Shown: positions 25,992 to 34,510 of the stretch, one piece after another
Numbering within the stretch: the first letter of the stretch is position 1
How the letters are laid out: each line of letters begins with the position of its first letter
Source: Candidatus Goldiibacteriota bacterium
Lineage (GTDB): Bacteria; Oederibacteriota; PGYV01; DSYL01
Direction of reading: 5' to 3'
Assembly (NCBI GenBank): GCA_018000835.1
Contig: JAGNJD010000023.1
Span: 1-38,091 of the forward strand
Length of the DNA stretch: 38,091 nt
The notes under the pieces: model-generated
Told to the model about the DNA's origin: nothing
Databases searched by the model: none
What the model saw: only the letters and a program-made list of their open reading frames with translations
Translations under genes and position numbers: made by a program

Positions 25992-28145
25992 TTACTGCAT
26001 TTCTCCGTATATCACGCCTCTTCCTTCCACCGCAAGATAGCATCTTCCAAAAACCCTCGGGTCGCCAATGATGCAATGGACCCATCCATACTGATGTCTG
26101 TCGTCGTTTATCCTGACCCACGTTTTGCCAATGTCATCCGACCTGTAAAAACCCATTATGCCGTTTATTTTACCATGTATAAAAACGGATGGATAATCAT
26201 TTCCGGGTGCTGCCATTCCAAAACCAATTCTGTATGCTTCCTCAACGTTATCTACTTTTATGGCAGTATTTCCTGCATCGTGCGTGTAATATAAACCCTG
26301 CGTATCCGCAGTAACCCATAAGCAATTCTCAAACCCGGGCACTACTGCTGCCATACAGTCATCAACCGTCCATTTTAAAACGTATGCAAATTCACCGGAC
26401 TTTTTGCTGAATGACCTGCCATAATTATCCGAAACCCACATTTTGCCGGTCGTCGAATCATACACGTAAAATTTTTTCGGATTTACGGTATCTGCAAGTG
26501 GCCTTGCAGGTGATACTCCGCCTCCACTCTTATTCCACGTTTTTCCGTCATCCATTGAATAATAAACCGCATCTGATTTTTCCGGATACCAAACTATGCT
26601 CTTTCCGTCTGCAGAAATCGCAATGGAGCGGGTTCCTCCACCGTTTTTTGCACCCTGGGGCTTTTTTGCAAAATCAGTCCACGTTATTCCGTTATCAATT
26701 GAATAAGCACCATAAGGCGGCTTGTTAAAAGTCTTTACCATTTTATCCGGGTTCTGCCACGCACAGGCAATTGATAACGTAGTCCAACGCGGCGGCATAT
26801 GTCTATCAGGCGGGGATTTTGAAAAATCTTCCTCGTATCTGAAACCGTCAACGTCACCGCAGGCAGACAGCAGATGTGCTTTGCCTGACGGCGGGCTTAT
26901 TATCTGCAGCGGGACCGTCTGTTCCAGATTTTCGTCGTTAAAAAACCACACGACCGTTTTTGCCTGAAAATTCGTAGTCGCCCACAGGCCATAACCGGTC
27001 ACAAACATTGCATGGTCAGGATTAAAAGGGTCTATCTTTACGTCTGCTATCCAGTGTGGCTTAAATTCATGGGATACATAAGGGGCATAAGAATAATCCC
27101 ATTTTGCATTTTTTAGCGTAGGTCTCCACGTTTTACCACAATCGATTGATAAAAATACTTCGTCACCCTCACCCCATCTGTCGAGAGTTGAAACGGCAAG
27201 TATGTCCGGATTTTTTGGATAAACGGAAATTCCCGAAAATCCGCCCGAGCCTTCCGGGGCTTTAAGGTCTGTCCACGTTTTTTGCGTTATGTTATATTTA
27301 TATACTGCACCCATCGTTGCACCGTTTGGTCCCTGATGGTCGGAAAAAGTAACGAATAAATTATCTCCGTTTTTGTCTGCACGTATTGCCATTAAATTTT
27401 CCGGATGATTTTTAAGCAGCGTCCACGTGTTGCCTGCATCCTCTGACACGTATAAACTTTTTGAATTTTCCGCAGCAGCAACGAATATCCTTTTTGTCTC
27501 CGTTCCCTTTTTACCGCCTGCCCCGTCAAAAAAAACAAAATTAACGTTTTGCGGTTTAAAAGAAGCGACGTTATTCCACGTTTTGCCGTAATCGACTGAT
27601 TTCCACAATCCGTTTCTGGTTGATCCGGCAAACAGGATAGAAGGTTTATTCGGGTCAACTGCAAGACGTTCTCCACAGCCCCTGCCGTCCTCATTACCAC
27701 CAACTTTAAAAGGAAGTTTTACGGACTCCCACTTCTCTCCCCTGTCTTTTGAAATCAAAAGAACGCCCATGCCTGCCCAGTCCTGCGTGTATTTACCGGT
27801 CATAAGATAAACCCTGTTTACGTCGTTTACGTCAATTGCAAGACTCAATATGCCCGTGTTATCTGCATCAAGCCTGTTAAACATGTCGGTTATGGGCATC
27901 CATTTTTTTTCTTCCTTATTCCACCTGTATGCTCCGCCCATGTCGGTCCGAAGATAAACGAGGTCTTTTTCGCGCGGATGAAAAATAATGCCGTCTATAA
28001 AGCCACCTCCGCCTGCTATAACTGATTTCCAGACATATTGTGATTCAACAGTGGGTTTCTGCACATTTTTTATGACTGCCTTGCTGCCGGAACATGAAAA
28101 AATAAAAAATAATATGACTGAAACAAAAGCAACTCCTTTTTTCAT
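25992..28145 (-). CDS. GH74 endo-xyloglucanase, lipoprotein
   Basis: A 717-residue protein with a lipoprotein signal (FIFSC, Cys18). It has the GH74 opening of GGGGFIDGIIFHP, LVYLRTDMGGAYRW and repeated BNR-type blades (SKDRGEKW, SVDYGKTW, SEDAGNTW), giving two seven-bladed propellers. The Asp in RTDMGGAY is the expected catalytic residue of the first propeller. GH74 enzymes cut the beta-1,4-glucan backbone of xyloglucan. AGGAGG lies 5 bp before ATG. Its lipid anchor suggests it works at the cell surface or in the periplasm. It lies 57 bp downstream of its paralogue. Confidence 0.9.
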   Translation of the reverse strand: MKKGVAFVSVILFFIFSCSGSKAVIKNVQKPTVESQYVWKSVIAGGGGFIDGIIFHPREKDLVYLRTDMGGAYRWNKEEKKWMPITDMFNRLDADNTGILSLAIDVNDVNRVYLMTGKYTQDWAGMGVLLISKDRGEKWESVKLPFKVGGNEDGRGCGERLAVDPNKPSILFAGSTRNGLWKSVDYGKTWNNVASFKPQNVNFVFFDGAGGKKGTETKRIFVAAAENSKSLYVSEDAGNTWTLLKNHPENLMAIRADKNGDNLFVTFSDHQGPNGATMGAVYKYNITQKTWTDLKAPEGSGGFSGISVYPKNPDILAVSTLDRWGEGDEVFLSIDCGKTWRPTLKNAKWDYSYAPYVSHEFKPHWIADVKIDPFNPDHAMFVTGYGLWATTNFQAKTVVWFFNDENLEQTVPLQIISPPSGKAHLLSACGDVDGFRYEEDFSKSPPDRHMPPRWTTLSIACAWQNPDKMVKTFNKPPYGAYSIDNGITWTDFAKKPQGAKNGGGTRSIAISADGKSIVWYPEKSDAVYYSMDDGKTWNKSGGGVSPARPLADTVNPKKFYVYDSTTGKMWVSDNYGRSFSKKSGEFAYVLKWTVDDCMAAVVPGFENCLWVTADTQGLYYTHDAGNTAIKVDNVEEAYRIGFGMAAPGNDYPSVFIHGKINGIMGFYRSDDIGKTWVRINDDRHQYGWVHCIIGDPRVFGRCYLAVEGRGVIYGEMQ

Positions 28146-28202
28146 ACCATCCTCCTGTATTTTTTAACAATCTGATGCCATTCATTTGAAAATATCTACT
28201 TT

Positions 28203-30242
28203 TTACTTTATATATATTATTCCTCTTCCTTCTGCTGATAAATAGCATCTGCCGTAAATTTCCGGGTCTCCGGTGATGCAATGAATCCACCCATACTGAT
28301 GTCTGTCATCATTTATCCGCAGCCAGTTACGTGCAAAATCAGGGGACGTAAAAAAGCCTGTTACGTTTCCTGTCTTTGCCCACACATAAATGCAGGGATA
28401 AATTCCTGATTTTTTTTCTTTACCGAAGCCAATCCTGTATGCTTCTTTTACGGATTTTATTTTTATAAATTTTTTTCCGCCGTTATCTGAATAAAAAAGT
28501 CCGTCTCCACCTGCTGCAAGCCAGACGTCATTTTTTTTATTATATACGCAGTTTATTTCATAATCAATCATACCGTCATTGCCAGGTTTTTCTTTACCAT
28601 CCGGCAATCCAGAATTTACGACAAAAAAATTCATGCCATGGTCTTCACTTTTCCACAACACGCCGTTTTTCCCGTCATAAACGTAAAATATTCCGGCTGA
28701 AACCTTGTCAGAGACGATCCAGTAGCCGGCCGGCACTCCGCCCCTGCTTATATGCCATGTATTTCCATAATCATGGGAATAACTCACTTTTGCCCCTGTC
28801 GCAGCCCATACTATGCTTTTTGCATCTGCAGAAATTGCAATTGACCGCACACCGCCCGCTGTAGCACCTGCGGGACGTGATTTAAAATCAATCCAGTTTT
28901 CTGCTGCATTTACGGAGTAAGCACCAAAAGGCAATCCTGAGTTATATGCCTTTACAAGGACATCTGGATTTAATCCTGCATAATCTATTGCGAGCGTCGT
29001 CTTTTTTACCGGCGTATGTCTTTTTTCCGGCGATTTATTTAAATTTACGTGGACAAAACCGTCTATGTCGCCCATTACGGAAATTAATCTGGTTTTTATT
29101 TTTGGCGGACTTATTATCTGCATCGGGACGGTCTCCTCAATGCCATTGTCGTTAAAATGCCACGTTATTTTTTTGCCGAAAAAATCAAAGGTCTCCCAGA
29201 TACCATATCCGGTTACCCAGATTACGTTTCCTGCATCACATGGATTTATCTTAACGTCCGATATCCAGTGCGGATGCATGGTTTTTGTATATGGTGCAAA
29301 ACTTTCCCATTTTGAATTTTTTAAAACCGGCATGAATTTTTTTCCGCCGTCCTTTGAAAAAAATATTTCGTCATTTCCATTCCTGCATATCGTGCTTACG
29401 AGCAGGCGTTTATCGGCATCAGGAAAAACGGCAATGCCTGCAAAACCACCGGTATCAGTTTTTACGTTTAATTGTCTCCATCTTTTTGAATTCAGGTCGT
29501 ATTCCCACACGCTGCCGTTTTTAATTCCCCATGGTCCTTTTGAATCGTCAAAAGTAAAGTAAATCCTGCCGTCTTTTAAAACATCTGCCCTGTATGCCAT
29601 GCCTGATGGCACGTCATCCACCTTTGACCATTTTATACCGCAATCTTCAGAAACATAAATGTTTCCATCCGCAGTTGCAACTATCAGCCTTTTTTCCGGA
29701 CTTCTGTCAAATAACAAAAAATTAACGTCTTTTGAAGGGAAATTTTGTATTTTTTTCCATGTTTTACCGGCATTAATTGATTTCCATAAGCCATCATACG
29801 TAGAGCCGGCAAATAAGACGTCCGGATTTACCGGAGAAACTGCAAGCCGTTCCCCCATGCCGCGTCCTTTTTCGTTTGAGCCGGTTTTAAATGGAAGCCG
29901 GAACCATTTCCAGGAAAAACCATAATCATCAGAAACGTATAATCTTCCATCCGGAAATTTACTGCCTGTATATTTTCCGCACATCATGTAAATTTTTGCA
30001 TCATCATTTTCAACGAGTGCAATGCTTAAAACGCCGTTAAAAAACGCTTCTTCCTTTCCAAACATATCGGTGATGCATGTCCATTCCGTACTTTTTGCGG
30101 TTCTTTTGTATGCACCGCCCATGTCAGTGCGAAGGTAAACGAGCCCTTTTACAGAAGGATGAAAAACAACGCCCGAAACAAACCCGCCGCCACCGACACA
30201 AACGTTTTTAAAAACAGATTTTCGTTTTTTTATCTTCTTCAT
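28203..30242 (-). CDS. GH74 endo-xyloglucanase paralogue without signal peptide
   Basis: A 679-residue protein clearly related to the next gene, with GGGGFVSGVVFHP, LVYLRTDMGGAYK and the same run of BNR blades and C-terminus (DDRHQYGWIHCITGDPEIYGRCYL). Unlike the paralogue it begins with a short basic MKKIKKRK stretch and no hydrophobic signal, so it appears cytoplasmic. The start has only a weak ribosome site and lies 6 bp after the binding-protein gene, so it is probably translationally coupled. A role in cleaving imported long oligosaccharides would fit. A misplaced start is less likely because no signal-like sequence lies upstream in frame. Confidence 0.88.
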   Translation of the reverse strand: MKKIKKRKSVFKNVCVGGGGFVSGVVFHPSVKGLVYLRTDMGGAYKRTAKSTEWTCITDMFGKEEAFFNGVLSIALVENDDAKIYMMCGKYTGSKFPDGRLYVSDDYGFSWKWFRLPFKTGSNEKGRGMGERLAVSPVNPDVLFAGSTYDGLWKSINAGKTWKKIQNFPSKDVNFLLFDRSPEKRLIVATADGNIYVSEDCGIKWSKVDDVPSGMAYRADVLKDGRIYFTFDDSKGPWGIKNGSVWEYDLNSKRWRQLNVKTDTGGFAGIAVFPDADKRLLVSTICRNGNDEIFFSKDGGKKFMPVLKNSKWESFAPYTKTMHPHWISDVKINPCDAGNVIWVTGYGIWETFDFFGKKITWHFNDNGIEETVPMQIISPPKIKTRLISVMGDIDGFVHVNLNKSPEKRHTPVKKTTLAIDYAGLNPDVLVKAYNSGLPFGAYSVNAAENWIDFKSRPAGATAGGVRSIAISADAKSIVWAATGAKVSYSHDYGNTWHISRGGVPAGYWIVSDKVSAGIFYVYDGKNGVLWKSEDHGMNFFVVNSGLPDGKEKPGNDGMIDYEINCVYNKKNDVWLAAGGDGLFYSDNGGKKFIKIKSVKEAYRIGFGKEKKSGIYPCIYVWAKTGNVTGFFTSPDFARNWLRINDDRHQYGWIHCITGDPEIYGRCYLSAEGRGIIYIK

Positions 30243-30248
30243 CCGGCT

Positions 30249-31541
30249 TTATTTTTTTTCTTTTCCTTTGCTGAAATAATTCTTATTTACGTCCTTTGTT
30301 ATCTTTTTTAATGCAACCTCAGCAGTAACCTGACCGCTCCATACCTTATCAAGTTCCGGTATCAGATACTGCATGTTTATTTCTTCCCACTCTTTCATAA
30401 GCGGAGTAAATATTATGTCCTTTGGTGCAGTAAGCATAATTTTTTTGTTTTTCGGAGGCAGATCATCCAGGAATTGTTTTGATTCTGCAAGTTTTATTAT
30501 CGCCGGCTGCAGGCCTCCCTGCGAAGACAAATCTATCTGACCTTTTTCTCCTGCAAACCTTTTTAAAACCTGCCATGCTTTATCTTTATCCTTACACTGC
30601 GTCGTTATTGCATATCCGGACCCGCCTGAACTGTATTTCCTGAATCCCTTTGGACCTTTTGGAAACATTACAATGTCCCAGTCAAAATCCTTTATAGACC
30701 TGAAATAACCGGATTTCCAGTATCCGGTATAAAACATTGCAACTTTTCCGCTTGAAAAAACCGATGCAGTGCCATACCATCCCTGTCCCATGACAAGCTG
30801 TGCCTGGGATGGTGCGACTTTATATTTGTTCGTCATGTCGGCCCTGAACTGAACTGCCTGAACGGCTTCCGGAGAGTCAAGAACGCATTTCGTAGGATGC
30901 TTTACGTCGTCAACTATTGCACCGCCAAACGAATACACCCATGAATCCCATATCACCCATTCGTCAAGAAAGCCAAACTGCACCGGCTTGCCTGTTTTGT
31001 CGTATTTTGTAAGTTTCTGGGCAAGTGAAAGAAAATCAAGATACGTCCAGTCGTCGGTGGGATATAAAAGTCCTGCTTCGTCAAATAATTTTTTGTTGTA
31101 ATAAATCACGCATATCGGCGCAATGTCCCTGGGAACAACGTAAAGTTTGCCGTCAACGGTAAATCTGTCCACTACTTCAGGATAATAATCCTTTATATTA
31201 AAATCCTTATCCTTATCATTTGCAATATACGGCGTTAAATCAACGAGCAAATCTCTGTCAACCATTGGTTTTACGTTTCCCACTTCAACAAAAACAATGT
31301 CAGGGGCCATGCCTGCTGCCGCCTGTGTCAGAAATTTTTCCATGTAAGAATTGCCGGCAGGAGCACGTTCCTGCACGACTTTTATTTTTTTTGTCTTTTC
31401 AATGTCCTTTATTATTTTATTTACGTTCTGCATTTCTATTATGTCGCCCCAGTGAAAAACGCGGATGGGTTGTTCGCTTTTTGATTTCGCACACGAAAAA
31501 ACGAATAACAAAGCAAAAATCACGGCAAAAAACTTCTTCAT
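30249..31541 (-). CDS. Sugar ABC transporter substrate-binding lipoprotein
   Basis: A 430-residue protein with a lipobox (FVFSC, Cys17) and the family 1 solute-binding fold: IRVFHWGDI near the N-terminus, AAGMAPDIVFVE, YNKKLFDEAGL, GKVAMFYTGYW and a central binding region. Proteins of this family deliver oligosaccharides to an inner-membrane ABC transporter. Permease and ATPase genes are not in the window, so they must lie elsewhere. Strong GGAGG lies 5 bp before ATG. It is followed at 6 bp by the cytoplasmic-type GH74 gene, which suggests that xyloglucan oligosaccharides are its cargo. Confidence 0.9.
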   Translation of the reverse strand: MKKFFAVIFALLFVFSCAKSKSEQPIRVFHWGDIIEMQNVNKIIKDIEKTKKIKVVQERAPAGNSYMEKFLTQAAAGMAPDIVFVEVGNVKPMVDRDLLVDLTPYIANDKDKDFNIKDYYPEVVDRFTVDGKLYVVPRDIAPICVIYYNKKLFDEAGLLYPTDDWTYLDFLSLAQKLTKYDKTGKPVQFGFLDEWVIWDSWVYSFGGAIVDDVKHPTKCVLDSPEAVQAVQFRADMTNKYKVAPSQAQLVMGQGWYGTASVFSSGKVAMFYTGYWKSGYFRSIKDFDWDIVMFPKGPKGFRKYSSGGSGYAITTQCKDKDKAWQVLKRFAGEKGQIDLSSQGGLQPAIIKLAESKQFLDDLPPKNKKIMLTAPKDIIFTPLMKEWEEINMQYLIPELDKVWSGQVTAEVALKKITKDVNKNYFSKGKEKK

Positions 31542-31653
31542 AAAAACCTCCGGTATTTGATAACTTATGAAATCAACGTTTTATGTCAGCGTTTGATATC
31601 AATGTTGCTGTATTATATATCAGGCATTCTCCAGGAACATATCTGAACTTTTA

Positions 31654-32331
31654 TTAATATACTTCTATTTCATCCACGAGCAGGTCAATCGTCATATTAC
31701 ATTGACCATTTGCCCATCCTATGCGTACATCTTCACTCAATGCCTTGGAAAGTTCAACGGCACCCCACGTTTGCGGTTGTGTAAAAGAAGAAAACGGTAT
31801 TTCAATCCGCGTCCAGTCCGTTGTGGCATTAAACGTCCACTGATAATCATTATTTTCCGTAGCATTGGACATTAAAACTATTCTATATGTGCCGCTGCCT
31901 TTTGAATAAAAACTTATTGCAGTATTTCCACTTAAATCAGCAGGAGCACCTGATAATATTGCATTTACCATCCATACGCCATAATCGCAGGAAATCGCAG
32001 CACTTCCTTCAAATTTTATTGCACAATCTGAATTGCCTTTATAACCCGGCGTTACTACCGGAGGCGGGTTTGTAAAAGTATTAACACCGGCACCATAAAT
32101 AAACCATGGACCACCATAAACGTTTGAGCCTTCGCAATCTGCAAAATCGTCAATCATACCCGCAATGACTCTCGGAGTTGTAGTTGGCGTTGCAGTAGGC
32201 GTTGATGTAGGAATTGGAGTATCAGTCGGCTCCATAGCGGGCTGACCTATGGACCTGTTCCTGCATGCTAAAACCGACGACATAATGATTATTGAAGTAA
32301 ACGTGAATAAAATTATCATAAACTTTTTCAT
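31654..32331 (-). CDS. Lipoprotein with Thr/Pro linker and carbohydrate-binding-like domain
   Basis: A 225-residue protein. A lipoprotein signal ends in SSVLAC (Cys23), followed by a Pro/Thr repeat linker (about 35-53, TPIPTSTPTATPTTTP), then a beta-sandwich (about 57-225). DDFADCEGSNVYGGPWFIYG, ISFYSKGSGTYRIVLMS and a closing IDLLVDEIEVY match the CBM11/CIA30-like pattern. A binder of glucans at the cell surface is likely. AGG-type site (GGAGG) precedes ATG. The 112-bp gap after it could carry an internal promoter. Confidence 0.72.
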   Translation of the reverse strand: MKKFMIILFTFTSIIIMSSVLACRNRSIGQPAMEPTDTPIPTSTPTATPTTTPRVIAGMIDDFADCEGSNVYGGPWFIYGAGVNTFTNPPPVVTPGYKGNSDCAIKFEGSAAISCDYGVWMVNAILSGAPADLSGNTAISFYSKGSGTYRIVLMSNATENNDYQWTFNATTDWTRIEIPFSSFTQPQTWGAVELSKALSEDVRIGWANGQCNMTIDLLVDEIEVY

Positions 32332-32386
32332 AAAAATACCTCCGCAATTAATTTTAAATTTATATTATGCGTTTGCCGACTTTGCA

Positions 32387-34495
32387 TTAAAATTTCAGCC
32401 CTATTTTAGCGTCTATTTCCTGTGCTGAAAAATCATTATTGCCATTTAAATTGTCTTTAATTGAAGTATTCGTCCATGAAATTCCTGCCAACGCCTGTTT
32501 TGTTATTTCAAAATCAATTCCTGCACCATAACTTAAAATATTATTGTCAAACTGCGTTTTGCCTGAATATCCCCAGCCGGTCCCGGTAAAAGTATACGGA
32601 TATTCCTTACCATTAAAAATAATGTCTTTTATACCGGCGCAAAGCAATAACCTGTCAAACAATTTATATTCAAGTCCTGCGTTGATTATGTTTGAAGTGA
32701 AATTAATAATGCCGTTGTTAACCGTATTGTCCGTTAATTCATATTTATAACCTGCTGTTATTACTAGTTTTTTTATCTTTGACGTGATGCCTGCATTTAT
32801 GACGTAAAAATCCCTCGGTATAAACATCTGTGAACCGGGAAGGTATGAAACTATTTCCTGTGCATATAAAAATTCAACGGATGGTTTTACGACGTCTTCG
32901 AAATAACTGCCTGCCAGTTTTACGTCTATGCCCTGCCTGTTCGGCGATGCCATGCCATAAGGCATTGCATTGTTTTCGTATAAAACGTAAGGCATAAGGT
33001 TATTTCCGATATATTCATAATTAGTAAAAATCAACCTGTTATATCTCGTAAATGGGTAAATTTTTCCTGCAATCATATAATAAGGAACGGGTAAAGAAAC
33101 GTTCCACGTGCTGTTCTGCGTAAGATACGGATAATTATTGCTGCCGTCATATATTCTTGACTGTGCTGAATACGCAGTAAACGAATTCCCGTTTACAAAA
33201 AATTGTGCTTCCAGTTTTGTTTTGAAATATTCTGCTTCCACGCCGACGTTAAATGCAGTATCGCCCGTATATTTGTTCTGCCACCACTGCGGAGACGTCT
33301 TATCAAACACTGCATATTTCGAAAAAGCATATTCTGACTTTATTTTTGCAATATTAAATAATCTAATTTCTGCGTCAAAAGACGTAACGTAGTTATCCAG
33401 GGACGGCTGTGTGTGGTCTATACCCGTATTTTCTATGTCGCGGATTTCAACAAAATTAGCCCCGACGTTTAAAAATTCCTTTAACGCAAAATCCGATGCT
33501 ACGCGGAAAGCCCACATATACTGGTCGTAATGATACGTTACCGGAGTTATGGTTGTCGTTGAAAAATCAGGCGATATGAGGAAATTTGATTTTTCTGCTT
33601 CTTCAAGGCGTGCCCCTATTGCCTTTACCTCTATTCCAACGTTTCCAAATACGTTACCCGCATAACTTACCCTGCCGCCGGTCAAAGGCCATTCATTTCC
33701 GGATAAATACAATTCTTTTTTTATCATTTCGCGTTTGTCCCTGTAAATTTTTGCTTCAAACGAATTGTCGTCTTCGTTTGCCCACAGTGTATATGGCGTA
33801 AGTTTTGCAGTAAAATTTCCTACGACAAAAGATACCGGGAAATCGCCTGATATGGTAAGTTTTCTGAGCCCATAAATGTCCTGCGAGCCCCATAGTCCGC
33901 CAAAAAGATTTTCAAGACGGAAAACTGCCTCTGCCTTTATTTCTTTTCCGGAATATGCAGAAAAAATCAGGTCAATATACTGGGTAAGAGGTCTGTATCT
34001 TTTTTCGTTTTTATCGTCGTATTTGCCGGAGTAAAGCAGCAGGTCGGTCATGTAGGCATAACCCTCACCATTTATCCTCATCCCTATGTTATTCATCAGT
34101 TTTATCTGATTGTCTTTTATCTCCTGCATGTTTATTCTTTCCTGTTTTATTTTCAGTTCTATCATTTTATCCTGTATCTCGGATAATTTATAACCCGCTT
34201 CCATCATATCCGTCTGAAAAGATTTCAGGAGATTAAAAACAACGTCTATCTTTTCCTTCATTTCCTCATCCGTCTGTTCAGATGCAAGGACGTTTGTAAC
34301 TGCATCTCTTACGTATGGGACGACTTCTTTCCTCGTAAGGGTATCTTTTGTAAGCGGTATCTTTATGATACCGTTATCAACTAAATATTTTACGTTTGCA
34401 TAAACATCGCTGCTGCCGTCAAAAACGTCTTCAGCAGATAAAACAAAAGACGGTATTAACAATATTAAAACAAAAAACAAAAATTTTTTTGACAT
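32387..34495 (-). CDS. Porin-like outer-membrane protein with SLH-like N-terminus and coiled coil
   Basis: A 702-residue protein. It has a signal peptide (1-20), an S-layer-homology-like segment (about 25-70, ANVKYLVDNGIIKIP), a helical coiled coil (about 78-135) and then alternating aromatic and polar strands ending in KIGLKF, typical of a beta-barrel with terminal Phe. SLH-porin proteins with coiled coils tie the outer membrane to the cell wall in other phyla. Its position in the sugar locus suggests oligosaccharide uptake. GGAGG lies 7 bp before ATG. It follows the related gene by 15 bp. Substrate is unknown. Confidence 0.75.
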   Translation of the reverse strand: MSKKFLFFVLILLIPSFVLSAEDVFDGSSDVYANVKYLVDNGIIKIPLTKDTLTRKEVVPYVRDAVTNVLASEQTDEEMKEKIDVVFNLLKSFQTDMMEAGYKLSEIQDKMIELKIKQERINMQEIKDNQIKLMNNIGMRINGEGYAYMTDLLLYSGKYDDKNEKRYRPLTQYIDLIFSAYSGKEIKAEAVFRLENLFGGLWGSQDIYGLRKLTISGDFPVSFVVGNFTAKLTPYTLWANEDDNSFEAKIYRDKREMIKKELYLSGNEWPLTGGRVSYAGNVFGNVGIEVKAIGARLEEAEKSNFLISPDFSTTTITPVTYHYDQYMWAFRVASDFALKEFLNVGANFVEIRDIENTGIDHTQPSLDNYVTSFDAEIRLFNIAKIKSEYAFSKYAVFDKTSPQWWQNKYTGDTAFNVGVEAEYFKTKLEAQFFVNGNSFTAYSAQSRIYDGSNNYPYLTQNSTWNVSLPVPYYMIAGKIYPFTRYNRLIFTNYEYIGNNLMPYVLYENNAMPYGMASPNRQGIDVKLAGSYFEDVVKPSVEFLYAQEIVSYLPGSQMFIPRDFYVINAGITSKIKKLVITAGYKYELTDNTVNNGIINFTSNIINAGLEYKLFDRLLLCAGIKDIIFNGKEYPYTFTGTGWGYSGKTQFDNNILSYGAGIDFEITKQALAGISWTNTSIKDNLNGNNDFSAQEIDAKIGLKF

Positions 34496-34510
34496 TTATA
34501 AACCTCCGTT

